Source: Eublepharis macularius
Lineage: Eukaryota; Chordata; Lepidosauria; Squamata; Eublepharidae
Length of the DNA: 64,000 nucleotides
Assembly: GCF_028583425.1 (NCBI RefSeq)
Contig: NC_072793.1
Span: 101,169,689 to 101,233,688 of the forward strand
Direction of reading: 5' to 3'
Below, in pieces: positions 23,701 through 36,268 of the stretch. The notes below the pieces were generated by a model. That model was not told the origin of the DNA, ran no database searches, and saw only the letters and a list, made by a program, of their open reading frames with translations. The stretch's first letter is position 1. Every line of letters begins with the position of its first letter. The position numbers and the translations under genes are program-made.

Positions 23701-24576
23701 GAGAGAGAAAGAGAGAAGGTCTTAAATGAGCAGTCCTTTTATAACAAAACTAAGAAATACCCCTCTAGAGAAGTGCTGTAATTCAAGAATATGTGAACAT
23801 CCAAAATACTAAGAGATTACCTAGGATACCTGATGCTATCCAAATAACCAATCCCGCAATCCTAAGCTTATTTACTAGGGAGTAAATCTCTGAGACAACA
23901 TGCTTCAAGATGTGCTGCATACATGATAGATTTAGCTTCCGTTTTGATGCTGATCTGTATAATGTTGCAGCGAGGAGAAATTTTCTATTTCCTGAAAATG
24001 GGGCAAAGTAAGCTCAGCCAGAGGAAAAATCTCTACTCTGGCTGCAGCTGAGTTCTCAAAGAGTGGAGGACAGGGAGAGCAAAGATACTGCTCATAGTAT
24101 GAGCAACTAGCAACTTGAAAAGAGAACAGATGGCTTGGGTGATGAGATCTGCCAATGGAAGGGATCATCAGCCCACGCCTCTTATTAGTGCCTGATCCAT
24201 TGGCAGCCTTTTGGCTCCCGGAGCTCAGTGCAGCTCTCCATCAAAGCACTCGGCTTACTGTCAGAGGCTAAGCAAGCATGAGGAGAAAGCCATATTTCTT
24301 ACAGCTGAAGAGAAAAACAGGCCACATTGGGCATCCTTGAAAGCCCTATAGAGCTTGCTTAAGTACTAGTTCTGAAGCCTCAAGGACAGGCTCTCATTTC
24401 CCATCACAATAATACTGAATTATTCTAGTTAATTTATTGCTAATGCACACACTATTGATTTAGTACGCACACAAGCTTATGCATACATTGTACACACACA
24501 AGGAAGCCAATCCACAGCTCCCTGTTGCATGTATTCCAAGTAGAGCAGGTATATAAACCCCCAAGTGATAATGTAC
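20790..24576. other. Mostly unique AT-rich sequence
   Basis: Apart from the insertion at 21962-22074, no repeat or coding frame stands out. A G/T run lies at 23455-23475. Confidence 0.5.
21962..22074 (+). mobile_element. Short hammerhead-family retroelement, 12-bp TSD
   Basis: catcactaatct occurs at 21950-21961 and 22075-22086. The insert begins at the CTGATGA core (21960-21966, overlapping the duplication) and continues AGTTGGTCTATAAGGTGC...CCAACATGGCTGCCCACC. Helix II and GAAA are decayed here. Confidence 0.75.
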
Positions 24577-24805
24577 ATATTTATTTATTTAGACTTCTGT
24601 ATCCCATTTTTCTCACCAATGAGGACCCAAAATGGCTTACAACATCATTCTCCCCTTGTTCAGATTGATCTTTATAACAACCCTGTGAGGTAGGAGAGGC
24701 TGACAGAAGTCATTCCAAGGTCACCCAGAGAGTTTCCATGACAGAGGGGGATTCAAACCTGGTCTCTCAGATCCTAGTCCAACACTGTACTACAGTGTGT
24801 AGGTT
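24577..24805 (-). mobile_element. MIR-like tRNA-derived SINE
   Basis: Minus strand: GTACAGTGTTGGACTAGGATC, GGTTTGAATCCCC (B box), core GGTGACCTTGG and CCTACCTCACAGGGTTG, ending in AAATAAATAAAT. Confidence 0.75.
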
Positions 24806-26274
24806 ACAACAACACATTCAGTCTTGGATCTGTATACATGCAATGTACATGCATCCTTCTTTTAGACAAGTTTCTGAGCTGGTTTAAGGAAAGGGTGAGG
24901 TAAGAATTCTGACCCTCTAATGAAGAACTTCTTTTATAAGAAATGACTAGATGCACTGCCTTAAGTAGTTTCTCCTAAACTAGTGGACTAAAATTAAGGG
25001 CTCAATGAAATCATTTCTCTTTATACCAGGGAGGAAGGTTTTGAAGTGGCTTTTATTTTTAGCTTCATTCTGAAATGTCTTAAGTAAGCTTCTAGAAAAA
25101 GTGTGCATCTTTGCAGAAGGTGCACATAACTAGCAGTCTGCAAGCAGTTTTTTAAACAAATCCCAACACCAAAGGGCAAGAAGTTTAGGTGCTCAAACAT
25201 AAACATCTGCAGAAGGTCCCCAAAGGAGGGACAGGGTGGGATCCATTCCAAACAGTTCTTGCAGTATCACTGTAACCTACATGGATAACTGCTATGCACA
25301 TAGTAGCAACATAATGGTACAGCAGCTAGAGTGCCTGAGGCCATTGGTATTAAATGTTTCACAGGGAGCATCTGTAAACCTCTACAGCACTGAAGCATGA
25401 AAGGAACGTCAGGCAGGGATTCCTGGTCATTACAGGGTGCATTACCCCTTCCGATGTTCAGCAGCAAATAAGCCCTTCAAGGGTAGACCCTGGCAACCTC
25501 AGCCTCCAGGGCCAGAATGATTGGGATGTGTGCAGGGTTGGGACACCTGCAAGAAATCCCATAACCCTCCCCTTTATTGTCAGCTACATTTAAAAAAAAA
25601 AGATTTCTAGCCCTTCTTTATTTACAGAGTTGTTTAAAAATGCAGGCAGTATTCTGCTCGGTTGCTCAATATTCAGTGAGCCTACTCTCATCTTGTAGAA
25701 TTCTAGCCAGTGAGTGCAAAGGAACTCAGAGCCATGACAAGCAAAGGAGGCACAGTTATGTCCTGGTTAATTCCTTTCTATTACATGTTCTTACCATGGG
25801 AAAAGGGAGAAGCGTTACTGATCTTGCATGCATTGGCAACTGCAGTAGTTGTTTTCTCTAAAACAATTTCATAATTTTCCTGGCTGACAGAATGGTCAGT
25901 GGTTTTTCCAATCTGTGAAAAAATGTGGTCAACACATGGAGCTGGATCTCACAGATCCTTTCCACTAATGGTAATGCTTGCCTCTGGCACAAAGAGTGTT
26001 ATCTTGGCTAAAGCATTTCTTCCGCAGAAAAGCATCTTTCATCATGGGATGGCTCATTGTGCTGGAAGAAAGCACCATCATGAGTAGAACAAACCTGCAG
26101 TATCTGGGCCATGATTCTTGCATTTCTTACTTGGGAGGGCACTATGCACTTATTTTGCTAGCTTAAGAACAGAGAGCAAGAACAGAAGGGGGATACTTAT
26201 ATTTTAATATTACTAGTGATAGTATTGATACTAATGATGCTTTCATTTTAACATTACTAAAATGAAAAATACGA

Positions 26275-26832
26275 AATTTTGTACGGCAGCTTCACTTATC
26301 TGAACAGGGCCTTTGGTAGATACCACCCTGCAAATGGGCAAAATCAACAGCTGCCCATACACGTACTTTCTCTGTGGCAGCTCCCTCCTTATGGAATGGC
26401 CTGCTTGAGGAGGTCAAGAAAGCTCCCACTCTCCTGGTCTTCTGTAAACTGCAGCACTGAATTATTAAGGAGGGCTATTTTAATAAGGTGATAGGGCTGT
26501 GCAGTAAGGAAATGGTTCAGAGAGATGTTTTGAAAAAGGGCAGGGACTGTAGAATATACTGCTGGGTACTATCTGTTGCTGCAAGTATGCTCCCATGGGG
26601 TATTTTCCATGTTGTTTAATAGGTCATGCTGAATTACTTATGTTTTGTTTCAGCTGTATTTCATCTCTGTATCCCTGTATTTGTATTTATGTTTTTTTTT
26701 CAAATTTCTGCCATACATACCCTATTCAATAGGGCTTATTGTACTGTTTATTGAATGTTCCATCTGTTGATTATATTGACTTATACTGCATAATCTGTCT
26801 GGAGTCTCAGAAAGGTGGGCTATAAATAACAA
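26275..26832 (+). mobile_element. L2-type LINE 3' fragment
   Basis: ATCTGAACAGGGCC..., GGAATGGCCTGC and AAAGCTCCCACTCTCCTGG match the 34690 and 61300 copies. Ends in a GGCTATAAATAAC tail, tail-to-tail with the SINE that follows. Confidence 0.65.
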
Positions 26833-27066
26833 CAACAACAACAACAACAACAACATTTTATGTATATACCGCCCTTCAGGACAACTTAACACCCACAGAG
26901 CATTTACAAAGTGTGTTATTATCTTCACAACCATCACCCTGTGAGGTGGATGAGACTGAGAGAGCTGTGACTGACCCAAGGTTACCCAGCTGGCTTCAAG
27001 CAGAGGAGTGGGGAATCAAATCCAGTTCTCCAGATTAGAGTCCTGCCGCTCTTAACCACTACACCA
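26829..27066 (-). mobile_element. tRNA-derived SINE with GTT tail
   Basis: Minus strand: GGTGTAGTGGTTAAGAGCGG (A box) and GGATTTGATTCCCC (B box), body GTGACC/CACAGGGTGATGG, and tail GTCCTGAAGGGCGGTATAT followed by (GTT)n. Same family as 51718 and 60886. Confidence 0.8.
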
Positions 27067-28047
27067 AATTGGCAAACGAACAAATTATTGTAAATATATG
27101 TATATTTAGATTTTGATTTATGCTGTTACATGGACAGTTTGCCTATTGCCCAGCTCACAATTTCTGATCATGGGTCTGCCGTTTATTTTGCCAATCAACA
27201 TCAAACCAACACTCCACTGCCATCTTCACCTTCCTTCTGTCACAATACTCTGGGACGGGAAAGATCTAATACTCTGGGAAGGCAATGCAATTTATGATAC
27301 TATCAGAAGGAGAGATACTTGTCACTAAATTTTTTTACAATCCAGCTGCCAGACTTTACACACCCCTCTCTGTCCCCCCTTCAGGTCCTTGTGATTACTA
27401 GAAAATTCCTCCTATAGGAAAGTTGCCTATCAAAAAATAAGCAACAACTCGAACTATGCTTGGCTAGTTTCTTTTCTGTCCTAATTCCCAGAAAAAGCCC
27501 TATTTATTTATTTATTTGTTCATTTAATGTATTTGTATGCCATCTCTTAATACATTTCCAAAGTGGAAAAAAAGTTCAAAATGTTTAAAAGCAGTACAGT
27601 AATAAAAATGATATCCCTGAAAGAGTTCTTTGCCTTGTTTGTCTTGCGTACTTTCAGTTTTGGGTCTTGTCTTCTAGGATGGATTACCATAAATGGAGAA
27701 TTAATGCAACTGTAACATTTAGGAAGGAATCCTGATGTAGTTTCTTTAAAATATTTTTGGGGCTTGTGTTGTTTTTAAGAGCAAAAGAGAATCTACAATG
27801 TGAAAAAATGAGAAATTTGCAAAGAAAATCTGGTATTAATTTAAGTAATTTACTGCTGGGGACAAAACAGGATGATATATTATGTATTTTCCTGTGTGTA
27901 CGTGCATGAAGGACTTTTTGTTAGATATTGTGACTGATTTCTTTTTCTATGAATTTTTAAAAGATTAACTTTATGAACACGTGCTTGGTTTTTTCTTCAG
28001 TATATTCCAAGCATGTTTTGTTGTTTAATTTTCTTTAAAACTTTGGT

Positions 28048-28078
<31 letters not shown>

Positions 28079-30534
28079 CCTTCTGTGGTTTGGAACTCAT
28101 GATATGTAAAAAAAAAAACCACCCTCCATAAAAAATACCAGCAAAGACAGGAAATGACATTATTTAGAGCTGTCGACAGTAATGATGCACTCTAAAAATA
28201 TCAGTTTCAACATATTAACCTTTATCTAAACATATTAAAGCAGCAGTGCTCAAAAGACCACTTTAAAACAACTTTGGAGAGTCACCTCTAAACAGGGTAG
28301 ATCTATTAAGTCAAGTAGCTGAATTCAATACCATCCAGATTCTTTCCAATAGGAAATACCAATATCATAGCTTACTCATCAAAAGCTTTTTAATATTATA
28401 AATGTACACACAGTTTTCTTGTGCCTAAAGCAAAAAGTAATACTGACATGCAGTCCCTGGAACTCATTTTTAGTGGTGCACATTGGCGTTTTGAGCACGG
28501 GCAATTTTTGCTGTTTTTGGCTCCATACCTTTTTGGGTTTTCTTCTGAATTCCAGACACTTAACTCTCCCTTCAGATTTCAAAGTGGCTTTTCAAGGGTT
28601 CTCTTCCCAGTTTCCTGCTTGGCATGGGTATGGGGGCCAAAAGAGTTATGGGGCCAAAAGCAGCATAAAGGCCACAAATAGATGTGAGAAGGAAAATGGA
28701 ATCTGATATGAAGAATCTGATATCTTAAGCAAGTATTTCACATTTCCAGGAAGAATCCTGCATCTTCACTTTAGCATTCTGCAACTTGATTATTTCACTC
28801 CACCCCCCTGAGAAAACTCCACCCAGCTTCATGACATCATCAATGTCATCATCATTTGGCTAGTCTTCTATGAACAACATCCTTCTAGCTTCTAAGTGCC
28901 TTGAAAACATTTAATCAATTCTAAGGATCTCCTCCTCCAGAATACAGAGAGAAACTGAGACACAAAAGTAGAACCACTGATAGTATATTATTGCAATGGT
29001 AGGACCAAGAGAAATCTTTAGTAGTTTCTGGGCTTTAGCTAATCATTTGCTGCTACTAAACAATGGACGGTTTACAAATCATTCCAGCTAGAGCAGTCCT
29101 GAAGTGTGAATCAAACATGAACCCAATGATTGATTGAGATAATTTAAACTAGAAACTTGGAGGGGAAGCGACAGTTTATTGCACTGGAAATGGCCATCAG
29201 CAGCATATCTGCATCCAAAGATCCAAGTTCTGTTCCTGGCTAACTCCAAAGTATTTGGTGGCTTTACCTTGTCTTCAAATAATATATGTATGCAAATGCT
29301 TCTTTGAGGCGTCTCTTTCACTTCTTGCATTGTGGCTTTATACAAAACTATTCTAAATCCTCTTCTTTCATTTTTTACAAACTAAGCTGGAGTGTACAAA
29401 GAATAACATAGTTCTAATCGGTGGCCAATGGAAGCTTGCGTGGGTAGTATTCTCATTAAGCCTCCCCAACGCACCCCCAGCTTTCGCATGAGAAGGCTCT
29501 CTTACTGGGACACAAGAACAATTCCTGGTGTGTTCCATGAATGCTGAGGAGGAGAGTATAAGCCCTTAGAGAGCTGACCTCATTGCTACTCTGAATATTG
29601 ATATTTAGTTCCCAAAATGCTTGGACAGGACAGGGTAGCGGGTGTGTGGATGTTAAGGACAAAGAACAAAAAGGAATGTAGACAATTCCGCCAAGGCTGA
29701 AAAAACACCATAGCAGAGGGAACAGTGCTGTTACTGTACAGAATGCCCTGCAGACTTCCCTAAGAGATGCCATTATGGAAGAGGTCACAAGGAAGACACT
29801 GTCTTAAAATGTTCTCCTTAATTAGGAAGGTTGATGAAGAAGGATACTCACTCTGTTCCTAAGGGAAAGGAATCCTCATTAAACATTTTCTTTGAGTTGT
29901 TCATTAGTTTCCTTCAAAATTGTTTGCATCTGCACACATCTATTGGAAAATTCTGCTTTTAAACTAAACATGCCTCTCTTTGAAAGATCATTCTGGCTGA
30001 GAATAAGGTCTCACTTTGGAACCTTTCAGCAGAGCACTGCAGCTGGAAGCATTTTGTGTGCTTCCATGGTTGTCTCAGAAGTATTTGCTCCAACCTGAAG
30101 GATGATAAGTGATAAGACTGTAATAAATCTATACTTCTTGAAGGTCTGAGAATAATATTTGGCCTCCATCTCACTGGCCTTGTGATTTAGGAACCTTTAG
30201 CTGAATAAGGACAAACAAAAACTCTGATTCAGGATGTTGGCTTCTCTTAATTTTTGCTTGGAAGGATCACACCCCAATCTTAATGTGTTCACACAACTTA
30301 TTTCCAAACAAAATGCTTCAAATAGCCCAAGCTCTGAGGGCCTCTGAGAACTTCTAAAATGCCCACACACATCCCCCCCCACACTCGCATACATCATCTT
30401 TGGGCAGCCATACAGACATTAAAACGTACACCCTACAGAATACCATGGAGTTGCCATTGTAGTCACATAATGATGCTATGAACAATTCCACATGATAAAA
30501 GGAAGAGTCTATAGAGTGGAACCCATTCCAAGAA
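27067..30534. other. No gene recognised
   Basis: AT-rich with the (TA)n at 28048 and a short TTTATT stretch near 27510. Frames present are short and lack coding character. Possibly intron of the unidentified gene starting near 32.3 kb. Confidence 0.5.
28048..28076. repeat. (TA)n microsatellite
   Basis: About 14 AT units, ending TATTCCC. Confidence 0.9.
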
Positions 30535-30715
30535 GCTCAGAATGGCATACATAGTTTTCACCTCTTCCATTTTATCATCACAACAACCCTGTGAGGTGAG
30601 TTAGGCTGACAGTGACTAAGCTAAGGTTTTCCAGAAAGTTTCGTGGCCAAATGGTAGTCAGAACCATGGTCTCCCCAGTATACTTTGTCCATTGCACCAT
30701 ACTGACTCTAGAATA
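30535..30715 (-). mobile_element. MIR-like SINE, diverged
   Basis: The plus-strand phrase CACAACAACCCTGTGAGGTG and the flanking pattern match the family in reverse; the B box is decayed (near 30655). Confidence 0.55.
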
Positions 30716-31503
30716 ACTTTTGAGACTCAAAAACGATGGCATTTTTACTACATTGTAAGGCTGGCTGAGGCAATGCCCATCCCCCAGACTACTCCAGGCC
30801 CCCACATCATTATTTTTGTATGTTGTACGTGATGCTTGGATCCTGTCATTAAAGTGGCCAGAAATGACTGGGAGGAGAATGGCATTTGGTAACGGTTGGG
30901 AACAAAAGGATGCATGTGTGTTGAAAAGAATGAATGCAATCTGCTGCCAAAGAGAAGCAGGTGCTGAAAACCAAGGCTGTATCACAAATGGAATGAACTG
31001 GGCAGATTCATCACCCAACTTGTCCCCAAGGGCCTTACCACAATAGCAATCTGAGCTCAGAAGTAGGCTGTGCCAGTTTGGAGTCGGGGTGGGAAGATGA
31101 ATGGAGCACAATAGGAATCTGGAGCTTGCACAAACCGAGTTATGGAGACCAAGAGTTGGAAAAGCAGGTCATCCAGTGGGGAGTGCCAGCTCAGTGGTGC
31201 CATGACATAAAACATACAGGAAGCAAACCTAAGGGTGCAGAGTGATGGACTACCAGGATTAGAAGAACAGAGGGTGCTGAAGGCCTGGAAGGGCCACCCA
31301 GAGTCTGCCAGGGGATCCAGAAGCGAAACAAAAGGAACAGGCAGGCAGTGACGGTTAGAGCATTAGCTGAAAATGGAGTGACCTGAGAAAGGTCGGGGAG
31401 GGTAGTGGGGCTGCCCAGCTAAGGCTGATAGGTTTAGCAGAGCGGGAGCTGAAAAGGAGAGACTGATTGTCTGGCCGGTGGCTGGTTTAAAGGAGAATAA
31501 ACA

Positions 31504-31580
31504 GGACTCCTGTGGCACTTTAGACTCACCACATTCAACATAAACTTTTCCGGGCTGAAGCCCCTTTCTTCAGATTTAGC
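31504..31580 (-). mobile_element. Short hammerhead-family retroelement, antisense
   Basis: Minus strand: CTGAAGA (31573-31567), helix II GGGC-TTCA-GCCC (31563-31552), then GGAAAAG, and the shared tail GTGAGTCTAAAGTGCCACAG. Flanked by gaataaac and gaataaaac, a probable target duplication. Confidence 0.6.
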
Positions 31581-31835
31581 GGGAATAAAACCGTGTTAGT
31601 CTTCCAAGAGCCCCCAGACCTCAACAGACTAGAGGGCCGCCCGCGGGGCATTGTTGTTTTCAACTTGGCCTCCTGCCTTCCCGGGACTCCCAGGCTCCCC
31701 AGTGCGACGCCGAGGGATTTGAGCGGGGGTCTCTCTGTCTCTCTCCCGGGAAAGCCAAAAGTTCTGGCCGGGCATCGTCTGCTTGTCTCCAGCCTGCCGG
31801 ATCTGCGATCTCGGGGCTTCAGAAGACCCCGCGGG

Positions 31836-31865
31836 CGGGGGCGGGGGCGGGGGCGGGGGCGGGGG
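31836..31865 (+). repeat. (CGGGGG)5, G-quadruplex-prone
   Basis: Five perfect hexamers, giving five runs of five G. Located in the CpG island, just left of the candidate first exon on the minus strand. Confidence 0.9.
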
Positions 31866-32232
31866 CGCGACGGTGCTTGGAGGACGCTGGCCTGGCAAGT
31901 GGAAGGACTAGACGGCGGAGGAGGAGGAGGAGGAGAGCATCCCCAGCCTCCTCCAAGTTCCCTCCTCTGCCTGGTCCAGGCTCAGCCGCAGCATCCCTCG
32001 CCTCCCTGAAGGGGCTTCCAACTTTCGACGACGGGCAGCAAAACTTTATTTCGCGCTTGCCTTGCCTCGACTTCCCGCCGGCGGAGCTGCGCGCCTGGCC
32101 AACCTCGCGCCCGGCAGTGCACTGAGTCCACGCGGCGGCGACGCTGCTCGGAGCGCGAACTGCGGTTGGGGGTTCTGGGGGTCCCGACCCTTCCTCAGCC
32201 CCTTGCCCCCCCCCCCAGTTCGGGACGGGGCA

Positions 32233-32248
32233 GCGCGCGCGCGCGCGC
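32233..32248. repeat. (GC)8 alternating tract
   Basis: Sixteen bases of pure alternating G and C, Z-DNA-prone, just inside the intron that would follow the candidate donor at 32262. Confidence 0.85.
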
Positions 32249-33839
32249 ACTTTCGCTCTTACCTGCGGGCTGGGTCCAGAGGGCTCCTTTGTGCCTCCTA
32301 GTCCCACATTGTCACCCGGCGAGGCGTCTGTGACAACTGGGAGTGACATCAGCCCGGAACAATGAGATCAAATGCTTGACAGGAGAGGGAGGCGCAGGCC
32401 AAAGCTGGGGACGCTTCTACCCCCCTCGGCAATCCCGCCCAGCCTCCATCGGTCCCTCCTTTGCGCGCTGGCTCCCTCCAGGATCCAATTACAGCGGATA
32501 AAGGAGACACCACAGGAACAATGCACACTGGGTAAGACCATCTGCCAAGGACAGGGACATTCCACCCCCACCCCCACTGCCACCCTCCTCCCCTTGCAGT
32601 GGAGATCCCTCTCCCCCTTTTGTGTTTGGCATTCTTTTCCTGGAAACCGACCGGCAGACGGAGTCTGCCTGCAGTCCACCACCAAGGGCGGGGAAAACAG
32701 ACGGCTGGTACCTTCGCTCCCTCCTTTCCCCATCCCCAGACTTCCCCTTTTGATTTGTTTGTCCCCATGTCTAAGTGGGTTTGGGTTGCTTGCGGCCTAA
32801 TAAGAAACTTTCATTATTTGTTTATATAACCAGAGGAGGCTGAAATGGGTGGGATCACTCTCAGGTCATCATGTGCTTGATGTGACTAATGAATTCCACC
32901 CAATTCCTCCAAAAAGAGAGCAAGTTTTCAGTTATCCTGGATTATTCAGGAACTGTTTTCCATTCTTTTAACTTTTAACAGTGTATATGATCACCCTGTG
33001 AGGCTGAGACAAAATAAAGTGCAGTTATACCACAGGGTATCATATATTTCCCACAGACCTCTTTTTGATGCCAATGATCTGGGAGAATGCCTTTAATACA
33101 CAGTGCAGTAGACATGGACAGAGGTATTGGTATCCTGTGTGTCTTACCTATAAGATTGGTTTAGTGCTACAGTGTTCAATTAAAAGGGCAGGTGTTGCAA
33201 TATGCATGTGAGGATTATTCTGCGCTTGCTCCATCATCACTCCTTGTTTTCTTGAATTCTAAAATTGCCATTGTACAATTTTTAAAAATAAAATACATAA
33301 AAATGAAAATGCAAAATGTGGCCTGGTGCTTTACAAGACATCAATATATATGTCTACAGGCTGGGCAAGGCCATGGAAACAAATTACAAAGGCCAAGGAA
33401 TAGAAGTGATATAGCAGGAGCTTCTAAGACAGTAGATGGCGGATTGCAAGAAGGAGAGCAGCTTCAGTGATAAGCCAAGGCCAGTTAAATAGTTTGGACA
33501 GACACTGCCTGTAGCTCCAGAATGAGAGGTGGTTCTTGTGGCAGCTAATGATACGGAAAAAGGAATGAGAGAGAGGCTTCTGAGGTAAATTGCCCTCTAG
33601 ACTTAATGGCTGTCCATGCCCACACTCTCTAGTCCCTTCTTTATTTTAAACCCTAGCCACCCACAATCAGTAAAAACGGGGGACACAAGCTTTGATTGAC
33701 TGGTTGGTCATTTGTAAGGTTTGTGCTCCTTAAAGCATTCTGTTTTAGGATCCTACTAGAATAAGGTACTTAATTGTGAGGTAAGTATAAATTATTTTTC
33801 ACAGCTGTTTTGACTGAACAGACAAGACACTGATAGTGG

Positions 33840-34689
33840 TGAAAAATGAAGATTTATTCACAGAAAATACAGTAGGTTTGGAGCTGCAGGGCCTGTTCCC
33901 AATGGACTTGCCTGGGTCCCTGAGAAGAGTAGTGCCTGCCAGGGTACCAAGGCCGAGGACTGGATCTGCCACACCAAAAACGCCAAGGCTGGGGAGAGGT
34001 GCCACAGTGCCAAAAGCCACAGGAGGAGCAAGTAGCAGAGAAGCTGGTCAGCAAGCAAGGCCCTGAGCCACACTGCCCTGCTGCCATGCCAAGGCCGCCG
34101 GAGAAGCAAGTGGCAGAAGGAACACCTAGCGGGCAGGGCCCCAACTATGGCAGCAGCACCATGGCTGTCAAAGAAGCTCCCCAGCTGGTGGCTGCCCTTC
34201 TCATTGGCAACGGGAGCGGCTCAGCCTGCAAAATGCTCCTAGGTGTGCTGCCACTGCTGGCGGCCAAAGCAAAACCGCCACAGCAATTTAATGTTGTCAT
34301 TGCCTGAGTCTGAGCAATCCTTGCTGCAGGAGCCGCTTGGCTCAGCTTGCTCCATTCCAATCTGCCCCTGATGGAGACACCTGACCATGGCAGGCTGCAG
34401 CCTGCACTGCCGTTGGGCCAGGCCTGGCAAGTTTGAAGGAGGCACTGCAGTGGCTGGCAAGGAATCAGGGGCAGTGGTGTCATGGGGGGCATCAAGTGCA
34501 AGCACTGCCAGCTGTGGCCCTCAACCTGCAAGGGTTGCTTCTCATGACCAGGAATTTCCTCAAGAATTGGATGTGCCTGGCCATGAAAGCTGTGGTTCCT
34601 GCTGCTCTTAGGCTGGATGCTGGTGAACACGAAGGGGACATCAGGGCAGCTGGCAAGACATCAGGAGCATTGGTTTTGTGGGGCCATCA
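33840..34689. repeat. GC-rich block of unknown origin
   Basis: About 850 bp richer in G, C and CpG than its surroundings, with repeated short phrases (GGAGAAGCAAGTGGCAGA / GGAGCAAGTAGCAGA; CTGGCAAG). It abuts an L2 LINE fragment. Several frames of 70-160 codons overlap on both strands, but none resembles a known protein. Could be an unrecognised repeat internal region or a non-coding exon cluster. Confidence 0.4.
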
Positions 34690-35345
34690 TCCAGTCACTC
34701 CATTGTCTACCTAAACATTACCACACTCAGTTCAAGGTATTGGGTATCACATACAAAGCTCTTCATGGCCTTGGTCTGGCATACCTACAGGACTGCCTCC
34801 CTCCCTATGTTCCTCCACAGCAACTTTGCTCATCAGAACAAGGTCTCCTGCAAGTGAAATCACATGAGTGAAATCAACAGCAGCTCGTACGCTGGCTTTC
34901 TCTGTGGTGGCCCCTACCCTGTGGAACAGCCTGCCTGAGGTCAGGAGAGCCCCCACTCTCCTAGCTTTCCGCAAACACTGCAGAACCGAATTAGTCAAAA
35001 TGGCTTTTGTATTGTAGGGAGGGGTCTCAGATGCTCTGCTAAAGAGTTAGGGATCATAGACTTCACCCATAGGCTTCACCACTATGTTGCCTTACATACT
35101 ATCTGACGCTTTAGATATGTGCTCCTATGTCAGCCCTAGAATTGCTTATGTTCTGTTTCAGCACTTCTTCAACTCTGTATAGGATTCTTGCTAATACTAT
35201 GTCTTTGTAAACTTGCATTTATTGACCCTACAGCATTGTTTATGAAATTGTCCTTGCTACTGACTGTACTACTCTCACACTGTGTAACCCGCCTTGAGTC
35301 TCAGTGAGAAAGGCAGACCATAAATGACATAAATATATAAAATAA
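34690..35345 (+). mobile_element. L2-type LINE 3' fragment
   Basis: Encodes remnants of the C-terminal region (FKVLGITYKALHGLGLAYLQ, LPPYVPPQQLCSSEQGLL) and ends CGCCTTGAGTCTCAGTGAG with an AAATAAAT-type tail. Same subfamily as 26275 and 61300. Confidence 0.75.
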
Positions 35346-36112
35346 ATCCTGTGCACATTTTACTTGGGAGCAAGACAAGACGGTCTACTGTTGAGTAAAT
35401 GTGCTGGCCACGTATAATTTTGTATGTGCATTTACTGGGGAATAGTTGCCATTGCATTTAGTAGTTGGGCTGCATACATATCTTTTAAAATTAATCTGAT
35501 CTTTAATTAGAGTTTTACTAAAGTAACCCCCCTCCCCCATTTTCCTAAAGCGTTTAGATGAGTAAATGATGACAGATGTATGTGGAGTGGGGAGAGTGAT
35601 TAAAGCAATGATGAGATCTAAAGAAGTATCAAAAGGAACTGGGTAGTTTTTGATCGTTCAACGTGCAAGCCAGTTTTGGCAACTTTTGCAGTAGATGGAG
35701 GTGATAAGCAACACTGTCTTAATAGCTTATATTTAATTCTTGCTGGGCAAGTGCGGGTGGATAGGGACTGTGGTGAATGAAAAAAAAATCACAAGTCCTG
35801 TCTCTAGATTTAGGGTTGTGTAAGAGGCTTGATCATGTCCATACATTGAAATGTGGTATCCTTTTGACCCATTGCCCAAGTCCTTAAAAAAAAGGACCAA
35901 GCACAGAAACTACTATAGAACCTTCCTCTTCGAGCACTGCAGAAATTCTTCCAGTTATGCTCATGCAAACATTTAATAGGATATGCTATGATTGCCTAGG
36001 ATTGCAGCTGTCCAGTGCACTCATAGTACACTCACAGTAACAAGCAAGGCTGCAAGCTTGTGCACTTTTGCTCAATAGTAAGTCCCACTGAACATTGTAA
36101 GACATGTACATA

Positions 36113-36268
36113 TTTGCCATCAAGTCACAACCAAATTATTGTAACCCCAGGAATGTGCCTTCAAGGCAAGTGAGAAGCAGAGGTGGTTTGCCAATGCAGA
36201 GTTGTCCTTAGTAGTCCCCCATACAAGTGCCAGCCCTGCTTAGCTTCTGAGATCTGATGAGCTATGCC
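36113..36268 (-). mobile_element. 5S rRNA-derived SINE
   Basis: The minus strand reads CTCAGAAGCTAAGCAGGGCT and ACTTGTATGGGGGACTA, matching the internal promoter region of 5S rRNA, then the body CAAACCACCTCTGC and CCTTGAAGGCACATTCC ending TTGTGACTTGATGGC. Too diverged to be a 5S gene. Confidence 0.7.

Larger units (their letters stand above)
31620..32480 (-). promoter_or_regulatory. CpG island with minus-strand first exon candidate
   Basis: Dense CpG block containing five CGGGGG units (31836-31865), a GAG run (31916-31936), an alternating GC run (32233-32248) and a poly-C run near 32210. The minus strand has a consensus donor CCGCAG|GTAAGAG at 32263|32262. Upstream of it an ATG at 32349-32347 opens a 29-codon frame (MSLPVVTDASPGDNV...) ending in phase at the donor, and a CRE-like TGATGTCAC overlaps the ATG. 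In human, PCBP4 lies beside ABHD14B on the same strand, which makes it a candidate. No KH-domain exon was recognised further left, so the gene is unidentified. Confidence 0.5.

Noticed and set aside
1-31600. PCBP4 KH-domain exons
   Set aside because: Looked for GxxG-type KH coding stretches on the minus strand and found none; small exons could be missed by eye.
31819-32349. 176-codon minus-strand frame as a whole gene
   Set aside because: Runs through a consensus splice donor into CGGGGG and GC repeats; only the first 29 codons are plausible exon.
36213-36266. 5S rRNA gene
   Set aside because: Truncated, diverged and joined to a SINE body.
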